64,000 nucleotides of DNA from Dokdonella fugitiva (lineage in GTDB: Bacteria; Pseudomonadota; Gammaproteobacteria; Xanthomonadales; Rhodanobacteraceae). The notes under the pieces are model-generated. The model saw nothing but the letters and a program-made list of their open reading frames with translations, was not told where the DNA came from and searched no databases. A program made the translations under genes and the position numbers. The DNA lies in the NCBI RefSeq assembly GCF_014138265.1, contig NZ_JACGXL010000001.1, forward strand, positions 1,062,525 to 1,126,524, written 5' to 3'. Below are positions 39,808 through 46,512 of this stretch, piece by piece (the first letter of the stretch is position 1; the number at the start of each line of letters is the position of its first letter).

Positions 39808-39947
39808 AAACGGACGCGGCACGCAGCCCATGGCTCGCGCTCGGCGGCACCGCCTCGTTCCTCGCGGCGGCTTTGCATCTCGCCTGCATCGCGTGTGAAT
39901 CCTCGCGGTATCTCGCGCTCGGAGCAGGCGGGTCGCTTGCGCAGTAA
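39804..39947 (+). pseudogene. Possible 5' remnant of a membrane protein gene
   Basis: A 47-codon frame from GTG 39804 overlapping the previous stop. It reads WLALGGTASFLAAALHLACI followed by SSRYLALGAG, which resembles the first helix and loop of a family of four-helix membrane proteins (LHxxxI...YRxxGAG). It stops after 47 residues and the REP-like element at 39994 begins soon after, so the gene looks truncated. This is a pattern-based judgement. Confidence 0.4.
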
Positions 39948-39993
39948 GGGCGCGCCCTGCGCACGATCGCGCCGTTCGTCACGGGGGATTGCC

Positions 39994-40080
39994 GGTCGCC
40001 CACAGGGTGGGCTCCTACCGTCGAGGCGACCTCGCAGCGCGCATCCCTCGCCGTTGTAGGAGCGCACCCTGTGCGCGACC
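39994..40080. repeat. REP-like inverted repeat, TGTAGGAGCG type
   Basis: Left arm 39994-40018 (GGTCGCCCACAGGGTGGGCT) and right arm 40056-40080 (GTAGGAGCGCACCCTGTGCG) are near inverse complements. The GTAGGAGCG...CGCGACC core is a widespread REP type in gammaproteobacteria and differs from the other repeats in this window. No RAYT transposase is visible nearby. Confidence 0.8.
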
Positions 40081-40224
40081 GCACCGTCGCATCCATCGAC
40101 GTCCCCAGTCGCAACCCGTGAGACCGCCCCCTGGTCCAATCCCTCCATGCCGCAAGGCATCCGGTCGGCAAGCACAGGGCTTGGCCGGTCGGTCAATCGG
40201 AAAGACAGACAGGAGAGCACCACC

Positions 40225-40695
40225 ATGACGCAGAACCTCGTTTCGCTCAGCTTCGACGACGCCCAGCTCCAGGCCGTGGACGCGGCCCTTTCGGAACTGG
40301 AAACCCGCCTCGCCGGATTGATCGCGCTGAGTCCCGCCCAGAAGCGCACGATGCGCCGCATGGGCGAGAAGTCCGAGGCGTTCTGCCGGCAGGCCTTGCG
40401 CGTGCTGGAGCAGAACCCGCAGATGGTCCCCGCCAACGTCGGCCTCGCCGACGCGCAGGCGGATCTCGCCACGATGGACCACCTGCGCCCGCGCCTGGTG
40501 CGCCTGTCGCGACTGAGCGAACGTGCGAACGACACGGACGCTGCGCTCGGCAGCGACGTGATGGACGTCGCGCTGCAGGCCTATAGCCTGCTCAAGGTCA
40601 CCGGCCGCACCGAAGGCCTGACCGCGCTGCGCAAGGAACTCGGCAGCCGCTTCGCCAAGTCGCCGCGCAAGCCGAAGGACGCGAAGACCGCGTAG
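40225..40695 (+). CDS. Conserved helical protein, unknown
   Basis: 156 residues from ATG 40225 with an AGGAGA site 9 bases upstream. Predicted all-helical and soluble (DDAQLQAVDAALSELETRLAGLIAL, MGEKSEAFCRQALRVLEQNPQMVPA, MDVALQAYSLLKV), ending in a Lys-rich tail. No motif known to me. It has its own terminator at 40732 and an AT-richer leader, consistent with an independent well-expressed gene. Confidence 0.85.
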   Translation: MTQNLVSLSFDDAQLQAVDAALSELETRLAGLIALSPAQKRTMRRMGEKSEAFCRQALRVLEQNPQMVPANVGLADAQADLATMDHLRPRLVRLSRLSERANDTDAALGSDVMDVALQAYSLLKVTGRTEGLTALRKELGSRFAKSPRKPKDAKTA

Positions 40696-40731
40696 CACCG
40701 TCCACTGGGTCATCCCCTGCAAGAACGTCCG

Positions 40732-40754
40732 AGCCGCAGCGATGCGGCTTTTTT
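40732..40754 (+). terminator. Rho-independent terminator
   Basis: AGCCGCA (40732-40738), loop GCGA, TGCGGCT (40743-40749) and a run of six T (40749-40754). It lies 37 bases after the preceding stop codon. Confidence 0.88.
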
Positions 40755-40864
40755 CGTGCCCGGAATTGGGGTTGCGCGACACGAGGCAGCGCCGCGGACG
40801 TGTGGGTGAGCGCGAACCTGCATGCGTGCCGGTTTTACCGACTCGACGTCGCGCCGACGCCTCT

Positions 40865-41060
40865 CCGGAATACCGGCGACCTCCTCCGTAAAGTCGCCGG
40901 CCTGAACCAAAGCAGGTTTCCGCTGATGCGGAATCCGCCTCACCTGATCCATAGCAGGCTTTTCCTGACACGAAAGAGGCGTGCCCGCTATCCGGAATCC
41001 CGGCGACCTGCTCAATAAGGCCGCGGACCTGATGCAAAGGAGGTTTCCGCCGATGCGAAG
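40865..41060. repeat. Imperfect direct repeat block next to the integron
   Basis: The segment 40865-40932 recurs at 40992-41059 (period 127 bases, roughly 80% alike by eye: CCGGAAT.CCGGCGACCT, AGGTTTCCGC.GATGCG). A third partial copy of the inner motif (CCTGATCCATAGCAGG) is at 40943. The remainder of 40755-41405 holds no gene I trust; frames on both strands here are repetitive and lack start signals. Function unknown. Confidence 0.6.
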
Positions 41061-41405
41061 CACGAAGAACCTGCGTTCGGTCAGCAAGAACCTGCTATCG
41101 ATCAGCTCGGGCGCATTCCATTGATGCTTTTCTGATCAACGAAGGCGCTTTGCAGATATCCACTCCTGCCATGGGGCCCCGGGATGCCGTGGGCCCGCCG
41201 TCCGCCTAGGCATTGCGCCCGCTCATTCGAACGTATACGTCGTAACGCCCGCATGCGGGGTGTCGTGCGGAAAACCTCGGCGGCCGCGCCTGGGTTCCAG
41301 CGGATCGCTCTGCCATCCCACCGATGACGAAGTGCGATGTCGTGGATTCGCCCAGCCGACATCCGCACCCGATACGCTGCGCCGGTCGTGTCGCGGACGA
41401 GCCAC

Positions 41406-42410
41406 TCAATCCAGCGGACTGACGACGCCGCGTCCACCGCGATTCAACACGTGCGTGTAGATCTGCGTCGTCGACACGTCCTTGTGGCCGAGCAATTCCT
41501 GGATCGTGCGCAGGTCGTAGCCGCCTTCGAGCAGGTGCGTCGCAAAGCTGTGCCGCAGCGAATGGGCGCTCAGCGGTTTCGTGATCCCGGCGACCTGGCG
41601 TGCGCGGGCGAGCGCGCGTGCGAGGACCGCGTCGTCGAGATGATGGCGCCGCTCCGTGCCGTCGAGCGGATCGCGCGATCGTTGCGCCGCTGCGAAGACG
41701 AACTGCCAGCCGAACTCGCAGGCCGCCCGCGGGTACTTGCGCGCCAATGCATGCGGCAGTCGCGTTGCGCCGCGGCCGTCGGCAAGATCCAAGGCGTGCA
41801 ATCGGCGAGCACGCTCGATCTCGCGCTGCAGCGATTCGATCAGCGAACGCGGCAGCACCGTGCGACGGTCCTTGCCGCCCTTGCCGTCGCGCACGAGGAT
41901 CTCGTTGCGCGCGAAGTCGATGTCCTTCACGCGCAGGCGCAGGCATTCCATCAGCCGCATGCCGGTGCCATAGAGCAGGCTCGCGAGCAACCAGGTACGC
42001 CCGTCCATCGCCGCGAGCAACCGGCTCACCTCGTCCTTCGACAGCACCACGGGCAGACGACGCGGACGCTTCGCGCGCACGACGTTGTCAAGCCATGGCA
42101 GGTCGACGCGCAGCACCTCGCGATACAGGAACAGGATGGCCGACAGCGCCTGGTTCTGAGTGCCCGCCGCGACGCCACCTTCCGTCGCCAGCGAACTGAG
42201 GAACGCCTCCACCTCTGCGGCACCGAGTCCGCGCGGATGCTGCTTGCCATTGGCCAGGATGAATCGGCAGATCCACCCCAGATATGCCTGCTCCGTGCGC
42301 AAGCTGTAGTGTTTGAGCCGCATCCTGCGTCGAACGTCGTCCAACAGGCGCGGCGCCCGCGATGGCATCGAGCCATCCGTTACACCCGTGTTTCCGAATG
42401 CGTAATCCAT
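41406..42410 (-). CDS. intI: Integron integrase (tyrosine recombinase)
   Basis: 334 residues from ATG 42410, which has AGGTGAGG just upstream; later ATG at 42368 is possible. N-terminal SAM-like domain [17 protein letters not shown]; catalytic domain with Arg in [14 protein letters not shown], [15 protein letters not shown] (LSAHSLRH), GH in LLGHKDV and the tyrosine in TTQIYTHV. The extra segment specific to integron integrases is present ([29 protein letters not shown]). It recombines attC with attI. It is transcribed away from the cassettes, as usual. Confidence 0.96.
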   Translation of the reverse strand: MDYAFGNTGVTDGSMPSRAPRLLDDVRRRMRLKHYSLRTEQAYLGWICRFILANGKQHPRGLGAAEVEAFLSSLATEGGVAAGTQNQALSAILFLYREVLRVDLPWLDNVVRAKRPRRLPVVLSKDEVSRLLAAMDGRTWLLASLLYGTGMRLMECLRLRVKDIDFARNEILVRDGKGGKDRRTVLPRSLIESLQREIERARRLHALDLADGRGATRLPHALARKYPRAACEFGWQFVFAAAQRSRDPLDGTERRHHLDDAVLARALARARQVAGITKPLSAHSLRHSFATHLLEGGYDLRTIQELLGHKDVSTTQIYTHVLNRGGRGVVSPLD

Positions 42411-42545
42411 TACGCCCTCACCTCGGGGATGTTGCGCGGCAGTGTCGTTGCTGCAGCCAGCTGCCCGCGATCGGCCAGGTGATTGATTGCGCGTAGGAAA
42501 ACGGCTTGACCGGCCGCCCGTCAACCAGCACGATGCCGTGCAACG

Positions 42546-42576
42546 CCCCGCTTACGGGGTCTATTTGTAGTTAGGT
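42546..42576. other. attI-like site and first cassette junction
   Basis: The core site GTTAGGT lies at 42570-42576, with recombination expected after the G. It is preceded by a short hairpin CCCCG-CTTA-CGGGG (42546-42559). It lies 136 bases upstream of intI and 16 bases before the first cassette ATG. attI sites have little sequence conservation, so only the core and position support the call. Confidence 0.65.
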
Positions 42577-42591
42577 GTCGCTGGGCAAGGT

Positions 42592-42888
42592 ATGACTTGG
42601 CGCAACGAACAACCTAGAGAGTCGCCGCCTCATAAGCCAGCCGGGTCAAAGGTAGTGGCTGTTTTGAGGGCTCTAACGTTCATCTTCTTGTTTATTGCTG
42701 CAGCAGCTGCTGCTCTCTCGGTCTCGGCGGTCTATTCGCTCAACGATCTTCACAACTGCACTGCAGGGCAGTTGTTGCATATGGCATGGCTGGATTTTCG
42801 GTACTTCGTCGTTTGGCCACTCATTCCAGCTGCCGTCGCTTTCGTCGCTTGGCGGGTATCCGAGAGGCATTCCGGAGGCGTCACCTAA
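42592..42888 (+). CDS. Cassette 1: two-helix membrane protein
   Basis: 98 residues with helices at about 22-46 (VVAVLRALTFIFLFIAAAAAAL) and 70-86 (FVVWPLIPAAVAFVAW), and a loop with one cysteine (HNCTAG). The TAA stop lies inside the left core of attC1. No family recognised. Its GC content is clearly lower than chromosomal neighbours. Confidence 0.75.
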   Translation: MTWRNEQPRESPPHKPAGSKVVAVLRALTFIFLFIAAAAAALSVSAVYSLNDLHNCTAGQLLHMAWLDFRYFVVWPLIPAAVAFVAWRVSERHSGGVT

Positions 42889-42978
42889 CTATTCGTTCAA
42901 GCGGACCGCTGCGGAGTGAGCGCGTCTGTTCTATCATGCGCGTGCGGCCGCAGCGGCCGTTTAACTCAAGCGTTAGAC
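42883..42978. other. attC1
   Basis: 96 bases from ACCTAAC (42883-42889) to GTTAGAC (42972-42978). Internal TTCAAGCGGAC and GTTTAACTCAAGCG are the paired inner boxes; the variable centre contains CGGCCGCAGCGGCCG. Confidence 0.88.
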
Positions 42979-42984
42979 CCCAGA

Positions 42985-43356
42985 ATGGAACTCGTCGCGC
43001 TCTTGAACTCCCTGAAGCCGGAGGAGCTTCGCTTCATCGCAGCGCTCGACTACGGTCAGGATGAGGAGCAGCACTTCCAAGCACTTAGCACGGTCATCGA
43101 GCGCGGCGGGCGTTTCGTACAAGGCGAGCACTGGCACCCGTACGAGGTTGTTGAACTGGGAGCTCACGCGCTAGTGCCCGGTCACGAACGGGAATTTGCG
43201 GCCTGCGCACTTCTGGTCATCGCCGCGGTCGCATCGGGCTTTGATCTGTCCACGGACCTCGCAGATAAGTTCGACAATTTGGCGGAAGCATATGGCAACC
43301 TTGCTCCGCCGCTGCGTGAGTCCATTTTGTCGGCGTATGTCGCGGCTGGGCTCTAA
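42985..43356 (+). CDS. Cassette 2: soluble acidic protein, unknown
   Basis: 123 residues from ATG 42985, six bases after the attC1 core. Helical (MELVALLNSLKPEELRFIAAL; DKFDNLAEAYGNLAPPLRESILSAYVAAGL), acidic, two-layer-like, with one Trp-His pair (EHWHPYEVVELGAH). Its TAA lies inside attC2. No known family. The longer upstream frame reads through attC1 and is rejected. Confidence 0.8.
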   Translation: MELVALLNSLKPEELRFIAALDYGQDEEQHFQALSTVIERGGRFVQGEHWHPYEVVELGAHALVPGHEREFAACALLVIAAVASGFDLSTDLADKFDNLAEAYGNLAPPLRESILSAYVAAGL

Positions 43357-43410
43357 CAGTCCGTCCAAGCCGACGCCGCTTCGCGGCGCGGCTTAACTCA
43401 GGTGTTAGGC
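43351..43410. other. attC2
   Basis: 60 bases from CTCTAAC (43351-43357) to GTTAGGC (43404-43410), with inner boxes GTCCAAGCCGA and CGGCTTAACTCAGG and the central stem GCCGCTTCGCGGC. Confidence 0.92.
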
Positions 43411-43413
43411 GTC

Positions 43414-43620
43414 ATGACAAGGCTCAATCGCAATCTGCTAAGAGCGGCATCATGTCTCCCGGCCTTTGTGTCTGGCTGGTATTTCCTTAGGACTTGGTTC
43501 GCGCCAGACGCCTGCCTAGATTTAGGAGGCAGTTTCGACTATGCGGCATGGCGCTGCAGCCACGTCGAGGATCACGTCTTCATCGACATGCCGGCATACC
43601 ATTTCGCGTCGTTCTGGTAG
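43414..43620 (+). pseudogene. Cassette 3: membrane protein gene with premature TAG
   Basis: 68 codons from ATG 43414 to TAG 43618-43620. The protein has one N-terminal membrane segment (LLRAASCLPAFVSGWYFLRTW) and a cysteine-containing loop (APDACLDLGGSFDYAAWRCSH). The frame continues after the TAG with LLLSLIFALAVFVWLRPRR, a convincing second membrane helix, up to the attC3 site. So the intact gene probably had about 90 codons and the TAG is a nonsense change after ASFW. A functional 68-residue form cannot be excluded. Confidence 0.65.
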
Positions 43621-43682
43621 CTTCTCCTGAGCCTTATCTTTGCACTGGCGGTATTCGTCTGGCTCCGGCCCCGTCGAATGCC

Positions 43683-43742
43683 GCCTAACAATTCATTCAA
43701 GCCGAACCCGCTTCGCGGGTTGGCTCAATTCTGGTGTTAGGC
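43683..43742. other. attC3
   Basis: 60 bases from GCCTAAC (43683-43689) to GTTAGGC (43736-43742), inner boxes TTCAAGCCGA and TTGGCTCAATTC, central stem CCCGCTTCGCGGG. Same length and layout as attC2. Confidence 0.92.
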
Positions 43743-43746
43743 TTGC

Positions 43747-44073
43747 ATGAAACGCCTTCTCGCCCTGAGCGCCTTCTTTTTCACCGCGCGCTCCGCATTT
43801 GGCTACTCGTGTCCGAACGAAGAAGCCATAGCCGCACACAACGTCCCGTGCGTATCTAGCACAAAAGCCGCATGCCTTGATCCCTCGCAGGCAGAAGCTA
43901 TTGCGCGTTCAACATTTCGCCTCAAGCACGTTGCGCTTGCTAGCAGCACCAACCTCGAATCGTTGTTCTCCTGCTCGGGCTCCACTTGTGCGTGGGTCGT
44001 GCTTGCTCCTGGTGGCTTCGGCGTCACTATCAACGACGCAACATGTCAGGCAACATTTCACCCCGCCCTGTAG
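43747..44073 (+). CDS. Cassette 4: small secreted cysteine-containing protein
   Basis: 108 residues. Signal peptide MKRLLALSAFFFTARSAFG with cleavage near residue 19. Mature part contains six cysteines (YSCPNEE, VPCVSS, AACLDP, LFSCSGSTCAW, ATCQATF) expected to pair in the periplasm or outside. ATG lies four bases after the attC3 core. No family recognised. Confidence 0.78.
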   Translation: MKRLLALSAFFFTARSAFGYSCPNEEAIAAHNVPCVSSTKAACLDPSQAEAIARSTFRLKHVALASSTNLESLFSCSGSTCAWVVLAPGGFGVTINDATCQATFHPAL

Positions 44074-44078
44074 CGCAA

Positions 44079-44169
44079 GCCTAACTATGTGTTCAAGCCG
44101 ATCGCCGTACAGACGTTGCGTTCTTTCCAACCGCTGCCGCGCGGCGGCGGCTTAACCCGTAGAGGTATG
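44079..44169. other. attC4, right core degenerate
   Basis: Left core GCCTAAC (44079-44085) and inner boxes GTTCAAGCCGA and CGGCTTAACCCG are clear, but the right end reads GAGGTATGC where GTTRRRY is expected. The site may no longer recombine. Confidence 0.7.
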
Positions 44170-44170
44170 C

Positions 44171-44524
44171 ATGGAATGCTTTTCTCATCCGAACGAAAGC
44201 GCCGTTGGTCTGTGCAAATCTTGCGGCAAGGGTGTCTGCCGCATGTGCACTATCGAGGTCGAGCGCGGCCTCGCATGTTCCGAGGCTTGTAAGTCTTATG
44301 CTCAGGCATTGTCTCGGCTTCAAGTCACCTCTATCCGTAACATTGGGCTGTATTCCGTCCAGCGCTTAGTGCAGCCGCTCATGGCACTGGTGTTTCTCTG
44401 TACTGGCTTCTACCTCTTGTACTGCTATCCAACAGATGCTTTTACTTGGTTCGTGCTCGCTAGCGGTGCCGTGCTTACACTGGTAAGTGTGGTGTCCTGG
44501 CTGAGGCTTGGTCGCCAAAGGTAA
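44171..44524 (+). CDS. Cassette 5: B-box-like zinc-binding membrane protein
   Basis: 117 residues. N-terminal CFSHPNESAVGLCKSCGKGVC followed by RMC and LACSEAC gives a cysteine/histidine series like bacterial B-box zinc-binding modules. Two membrane helices follow (LVQPLMALVFLCTGFYLLYC; FTWFVLASGAVLTLVSVVSWL). Such proteins are widespread and unexplained. It starts directly after the degenerate attC4. Confidence 0.8.
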   Translation: MECFSHPNESAVGLCKSCGKGVCRMCTIEVERGLACSEACKSYAQALSRLQVTSIRNIGLYSVQRLVQPLMALVFLCTGFYLLYCYPTDAFTWFVLASGAVLTLVSVVSWLRLGRQR

Positions 44525-44535
44525 CTTCGTGCAAC

Positions 44536-44626
44536 CCCTAACAATTCGCTCAAGCGGACTGCCGGTGTCGGTCTGCGCTAGGATCGTGGCGTTCGCGGCA
44601 GCAGCCGCTTAGCTCAAGCGTTGGAC
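44536..44626. other. attC5
   Basis: 91 bases from CCCTAAC (44536-44542) to GTTGGAC (44620-44626), inner boxes GCTCAAGCGGA and CGCTTAGCTCAAGC, with a longer variable centre as in attC1. Confidence 0.86.
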
Positions 44627-44634
44627 GTATTCAC

Positions 44635-45081
44635 ATGGCTAGCAGGAAGCGTCTACGGAGCGTGTGTCACAGCATCGCCCACCATGCCGTCAGCGGTTTG
44701 TCGTACATCCATCCTCATGTGCTTCGCGCTTGTCGCAGCGGCGGCATTTCCAGCATGGAGGTCAACTTGCTCGATACAGAGCCATGCCCAAAGACGTTTT
44801 GGCGTATCGAACCGTTGCGAGCGTCACTCAGCGGCGTCAAGAAAAAATTCGAGACCATTCTTTCCTCTGAGGGATTTAGCAGCGCCGATATCGTCGTTGC
44901 TACGCTGCGCTTCTCTCCAGACCATTCCATGCATGATGATCATTGCAGCGTCTGTCATGCCGTCGTTCAAGGAAGAGAAGGTGATCCTGTGGAGTGCACC
45001 ATAGACTACCTGGGAAGAAAATGCGTCCAACATTCGGTTCAAGGCCCGACGTCCCCGCCTTCGGCGGGTCCGCGACCTTAA
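44635..45081 (+). CDS. Cassette 6: unknown protein
   Basis: 148 codons from ATG 44635, eight bases after the attC5 core; an ATG at 44755 would give 108 residues. The core from 44755 is mixed alpha/beta with SLSGVKKKFETILSSEGFSSADIVVATLRFS and a CSVCHAVVQG stretch. The last ~18 codons are encoded by the attC6 site. No family recognised. Confidence 0.65.
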   Translation: MASRKRLRSVCHSIAHHAVSGLSYIHPHVLRACRSGGISSMEVNLLDTEPCPKTFWRIEPLRASLSGVKKKFETILSSEGFSSADIVVATLRFSPDHSMHDDHCSVCHAVVQGREGDPVECTIDYLGRKCVQHSVQGPTSPPSAGPRP

Positions 45082-45095
45082 CCTAGGCGTTAGGC
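45025..45095. other. attC6
   Basis: 71 bases from GTCCAAC (45025-45031) to GTTAGGC (45089-45095), inner boxes GTTCAAGGCCC and GACCTTAACCTAGG, central stem CCCCGCCTTCGGCGGG. Confidence 0.9.
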
Positions 45096-45098
45096 GGC

Positions 45099-45263
45099 AT
45101 GAGGCCCTCTCTCACTTTTCGCATCAGCAACCTGGGCGGGCGAACCACGCGCACGAGGGCGATACTCCCGCCGGGTCGTCACCGCTGGTTATCGCGTCGC
45201 CATCATTTCAGCCGATGCTGTAGCAAGGCCAACCAAGTGTTCGAGCCTCGCACCTGTGCGTAA
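45099..45263 (+). CDS. Cassette 7: short frame at the array end
   Basis: 54 codons from ATG 45099, four bases after the attC6 core; Arg/Cys-rich (RRHHFSRCCSKANQ), with no similarity I recognise. It runs into a half attC (GGCCAAC, GTGTTCGAGCC at 45227-45246) that lacks a right core. It may be a genuine small gene or the remnant of a cassette cut by deletion. Confidence 0.4.
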   Translation: MRPSLTFRISNLGGRTTRTRAILPPGRHRWLSRRHHFSRCCSKANQVFEPRTCA

Positions 45264-45267
45264 CGCA

Positions 45268-45774
45268 ATGGATAGACCTCCGGAGTTCGCGCCGATGTAC
45301 ACGCCGCGCGAACGCATTCGATTCGTGGCCTTCGGCGTGGCTGCCGGTCTGTTGGCCATCGGCATTTCGAAGCTTTGGTTCTTCCCCTGGCTCCACGCGT
45401 TCGCCGCGTCGGCGCCGTGCCGGACGGTGTTCGGTCACGGCGGCACCGCCGCGCTCCTGTACGGCGTGTTCGTGGGCCTGCCCGGTTTCATCGGACTCGT
45501 CATGGCCGCTACTTTCGGGCGCCGTGGCATGAGGATTCTTCGCGATGGCCAGGTTCCACCGCTCGGCGAAAAATCGTTTCGATTGACGAGGATTCGGCGT
45601 GGCGGCCGTGCAACGGTCATCGGCTACTTGCATATCGTGATGTTCGTACCGTTCGTCGCGCTCGCGCTCTGGGGGTCCGTGCAGGCGACGGCACTGACCA
45701 GGCAAGTGCAGCGCAAGGCGGTCGACTGCACGGCAGCGGCGAATCCTTTCCGCGCACTCGCGCGGTTCGCGTAA
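45268..45774 (+). CDS. Membrane protein, unknown
   Basis: 168 residues from ATG 45268 (a GTG at 45256 is possible). Three hydrophobic segments (FVAFGVAAGLLAIGISKLWFF; LLYGVFVGLPGFIGLVMAAT; TVIGYLHIVMFVPFVALALWG) and a basic cytoplasmic loop with GEKSFRLTRIRRG. High GC, so it belongs to the chromosome rather than the cassette array. Confidence 0.7.
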   Translation: MDRPPEFAPMYTPRERIRFVAFGVAAGLLAIGISKLWFFPWLHAFAASAPCRTVFGHGGTAALLYGVFVGLPGFIGLVMAATFGRRGMRILRDGQVPPLGEKSFRLTRIRRGGRATVIGYLHIVMFVPFVALALWGSVQATALTRQVQRKAVDCTAAANPFRALARFA

Positions 45775-45896
45775 CGCGTAGCCTTGCCGGCGGCGACGCG
45801 CAGGCCCAGCGATCGCAAGCGCTCGATCCGTGTCCGCGTACACTCGGCCGGGGCGGAGCGGCAGCGGTGACATTGAACGGATATATACTTCGTCGC

Positions 45897-46397
45897 ATGA
45901 AGGCCTTCCTGCGCGCATTTTCGATCCTGCACGCGTTGATGGCGGCGCTGTTCGCGCTCGCCGCGGTCGGGCTCATCCTGGTGGCGGGCAAGATCGGCTT
46001 CGGCGTGCTCGCGGGCGACATTGACCTCGGCGCGGCAGAGCGCATCATCGAGGCGATGGGCGTCCTCGCGGCGGCGGTCGTCGCGTTGCAGATTGCACAG
46101 ACGATTGCCGAAGAAGAGGTCGTGCGCGATGCGCACGTGAGCGGACCGACGCGCGTGCGCCGCTTCCTTTCGCGTTTCCTCGTGGTGGTGGTCGTCGCGC
46201 TCGCGATCGAAGCGCTCGTCGCGACGTTCCGCGCGCACGAAGATTCCGCGCAGCTCGTGCACGTCGCGGCCGTGGTCGGCGCGATCGGCGCGCTCCTCGC
46301 GGGCTGGGGCGTATTCGTCCACCTGAATCGCTCCGCGGAAGAACTCGAGCCCGAGGCGATGCAGGAAGCGAAGAGCGAAGACAGCAAGCTCAAGTAG
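45897..46397 (+). CDS. Membrane protein, unknown
   Basis: 166 residues with four hydrophobic stretches (LMAALFALAAVGLILVAGKI; AERIIEAMGVLAAAVVALQIAQT; FLVVVVVALAIEALVATF; VAAVVGAIGALLAGWGVFV) and an acidic tail. An AT-rich promoter-like stretch (GGATATATACTT) immediately precedes the ATG, unusual here and suggesting a short leader. Family unknown. Confidence 0.78.
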   Translation: MKAFLRAFSILHALMAALFALAAVGLILVAGKIGFGVLAGDIDLGAAERIIEAMGVLAAAVVALQIAQTIAEEEVVRDAHVSGPTRVRRFLSRFLVVVVVALAIEALVATFRAHEDSAQLVHVAAVVGAIGALLAGWGVFVHLNRSAEELEPEAMQEAKSEDSKLK

Positions 46398-46512
46398 CAA
46401 TCCCATATCGCGCGGCGGCGATCGAAGCGCTGGGAGAATCGCAGGCCGCGCGACAGCAGGACGCGCCCCCGACTGGGGATGCCGCGGAGCCGGGGCCCGC
46501 AAGCGACGGCCG

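Larger units (their letters stand above)
41406..45235. mobile_element. Chromosomal integron: intI, attI and cassette array
   Basis: A reverse-strand integron integrase faces away from a forward-strand series of short genes, each followed by a site with RYYYAAC at its left and GTTRRRY at its right end. Boundaries of cassettes are at GTTAGGT 42570, GTTAGAC 42972, GTTAGGC 43404 and 43736, GTTGGAC 44620, GTTAGGC 45089. Base composition drops sharply between 42580 and 45250. The right border is taken at the incomplete attC near 45227. Confidence 0.92.

Noticed and set aside
40015-41037. 340-codon reverse frame across 40225-40695
   Set aside because: It runs antiparallel to a gene with a strong ribosome site and terminator; repetitive GSG-like peptides come from the repeat block.
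40865-41060. Possible CRISPR array
   Set aside because: The repeats are imperfect, only two to three in number and not separated by constant spacers, and no cas gene is in the window.
41102-41437. 111-codon reverse frame after intI
   Set aside because: It overlaps the integrase end, has no ribosome binding site and an Arg-rich, unstructured composition.
42430-42570. LexA box or canonical cassette promoter upstream of attI
   Set aside because: A TTGAC...GTCAA inverted pair is present (42506-42524) but there is no good -10 and no CTGT-N8-ACAG site.
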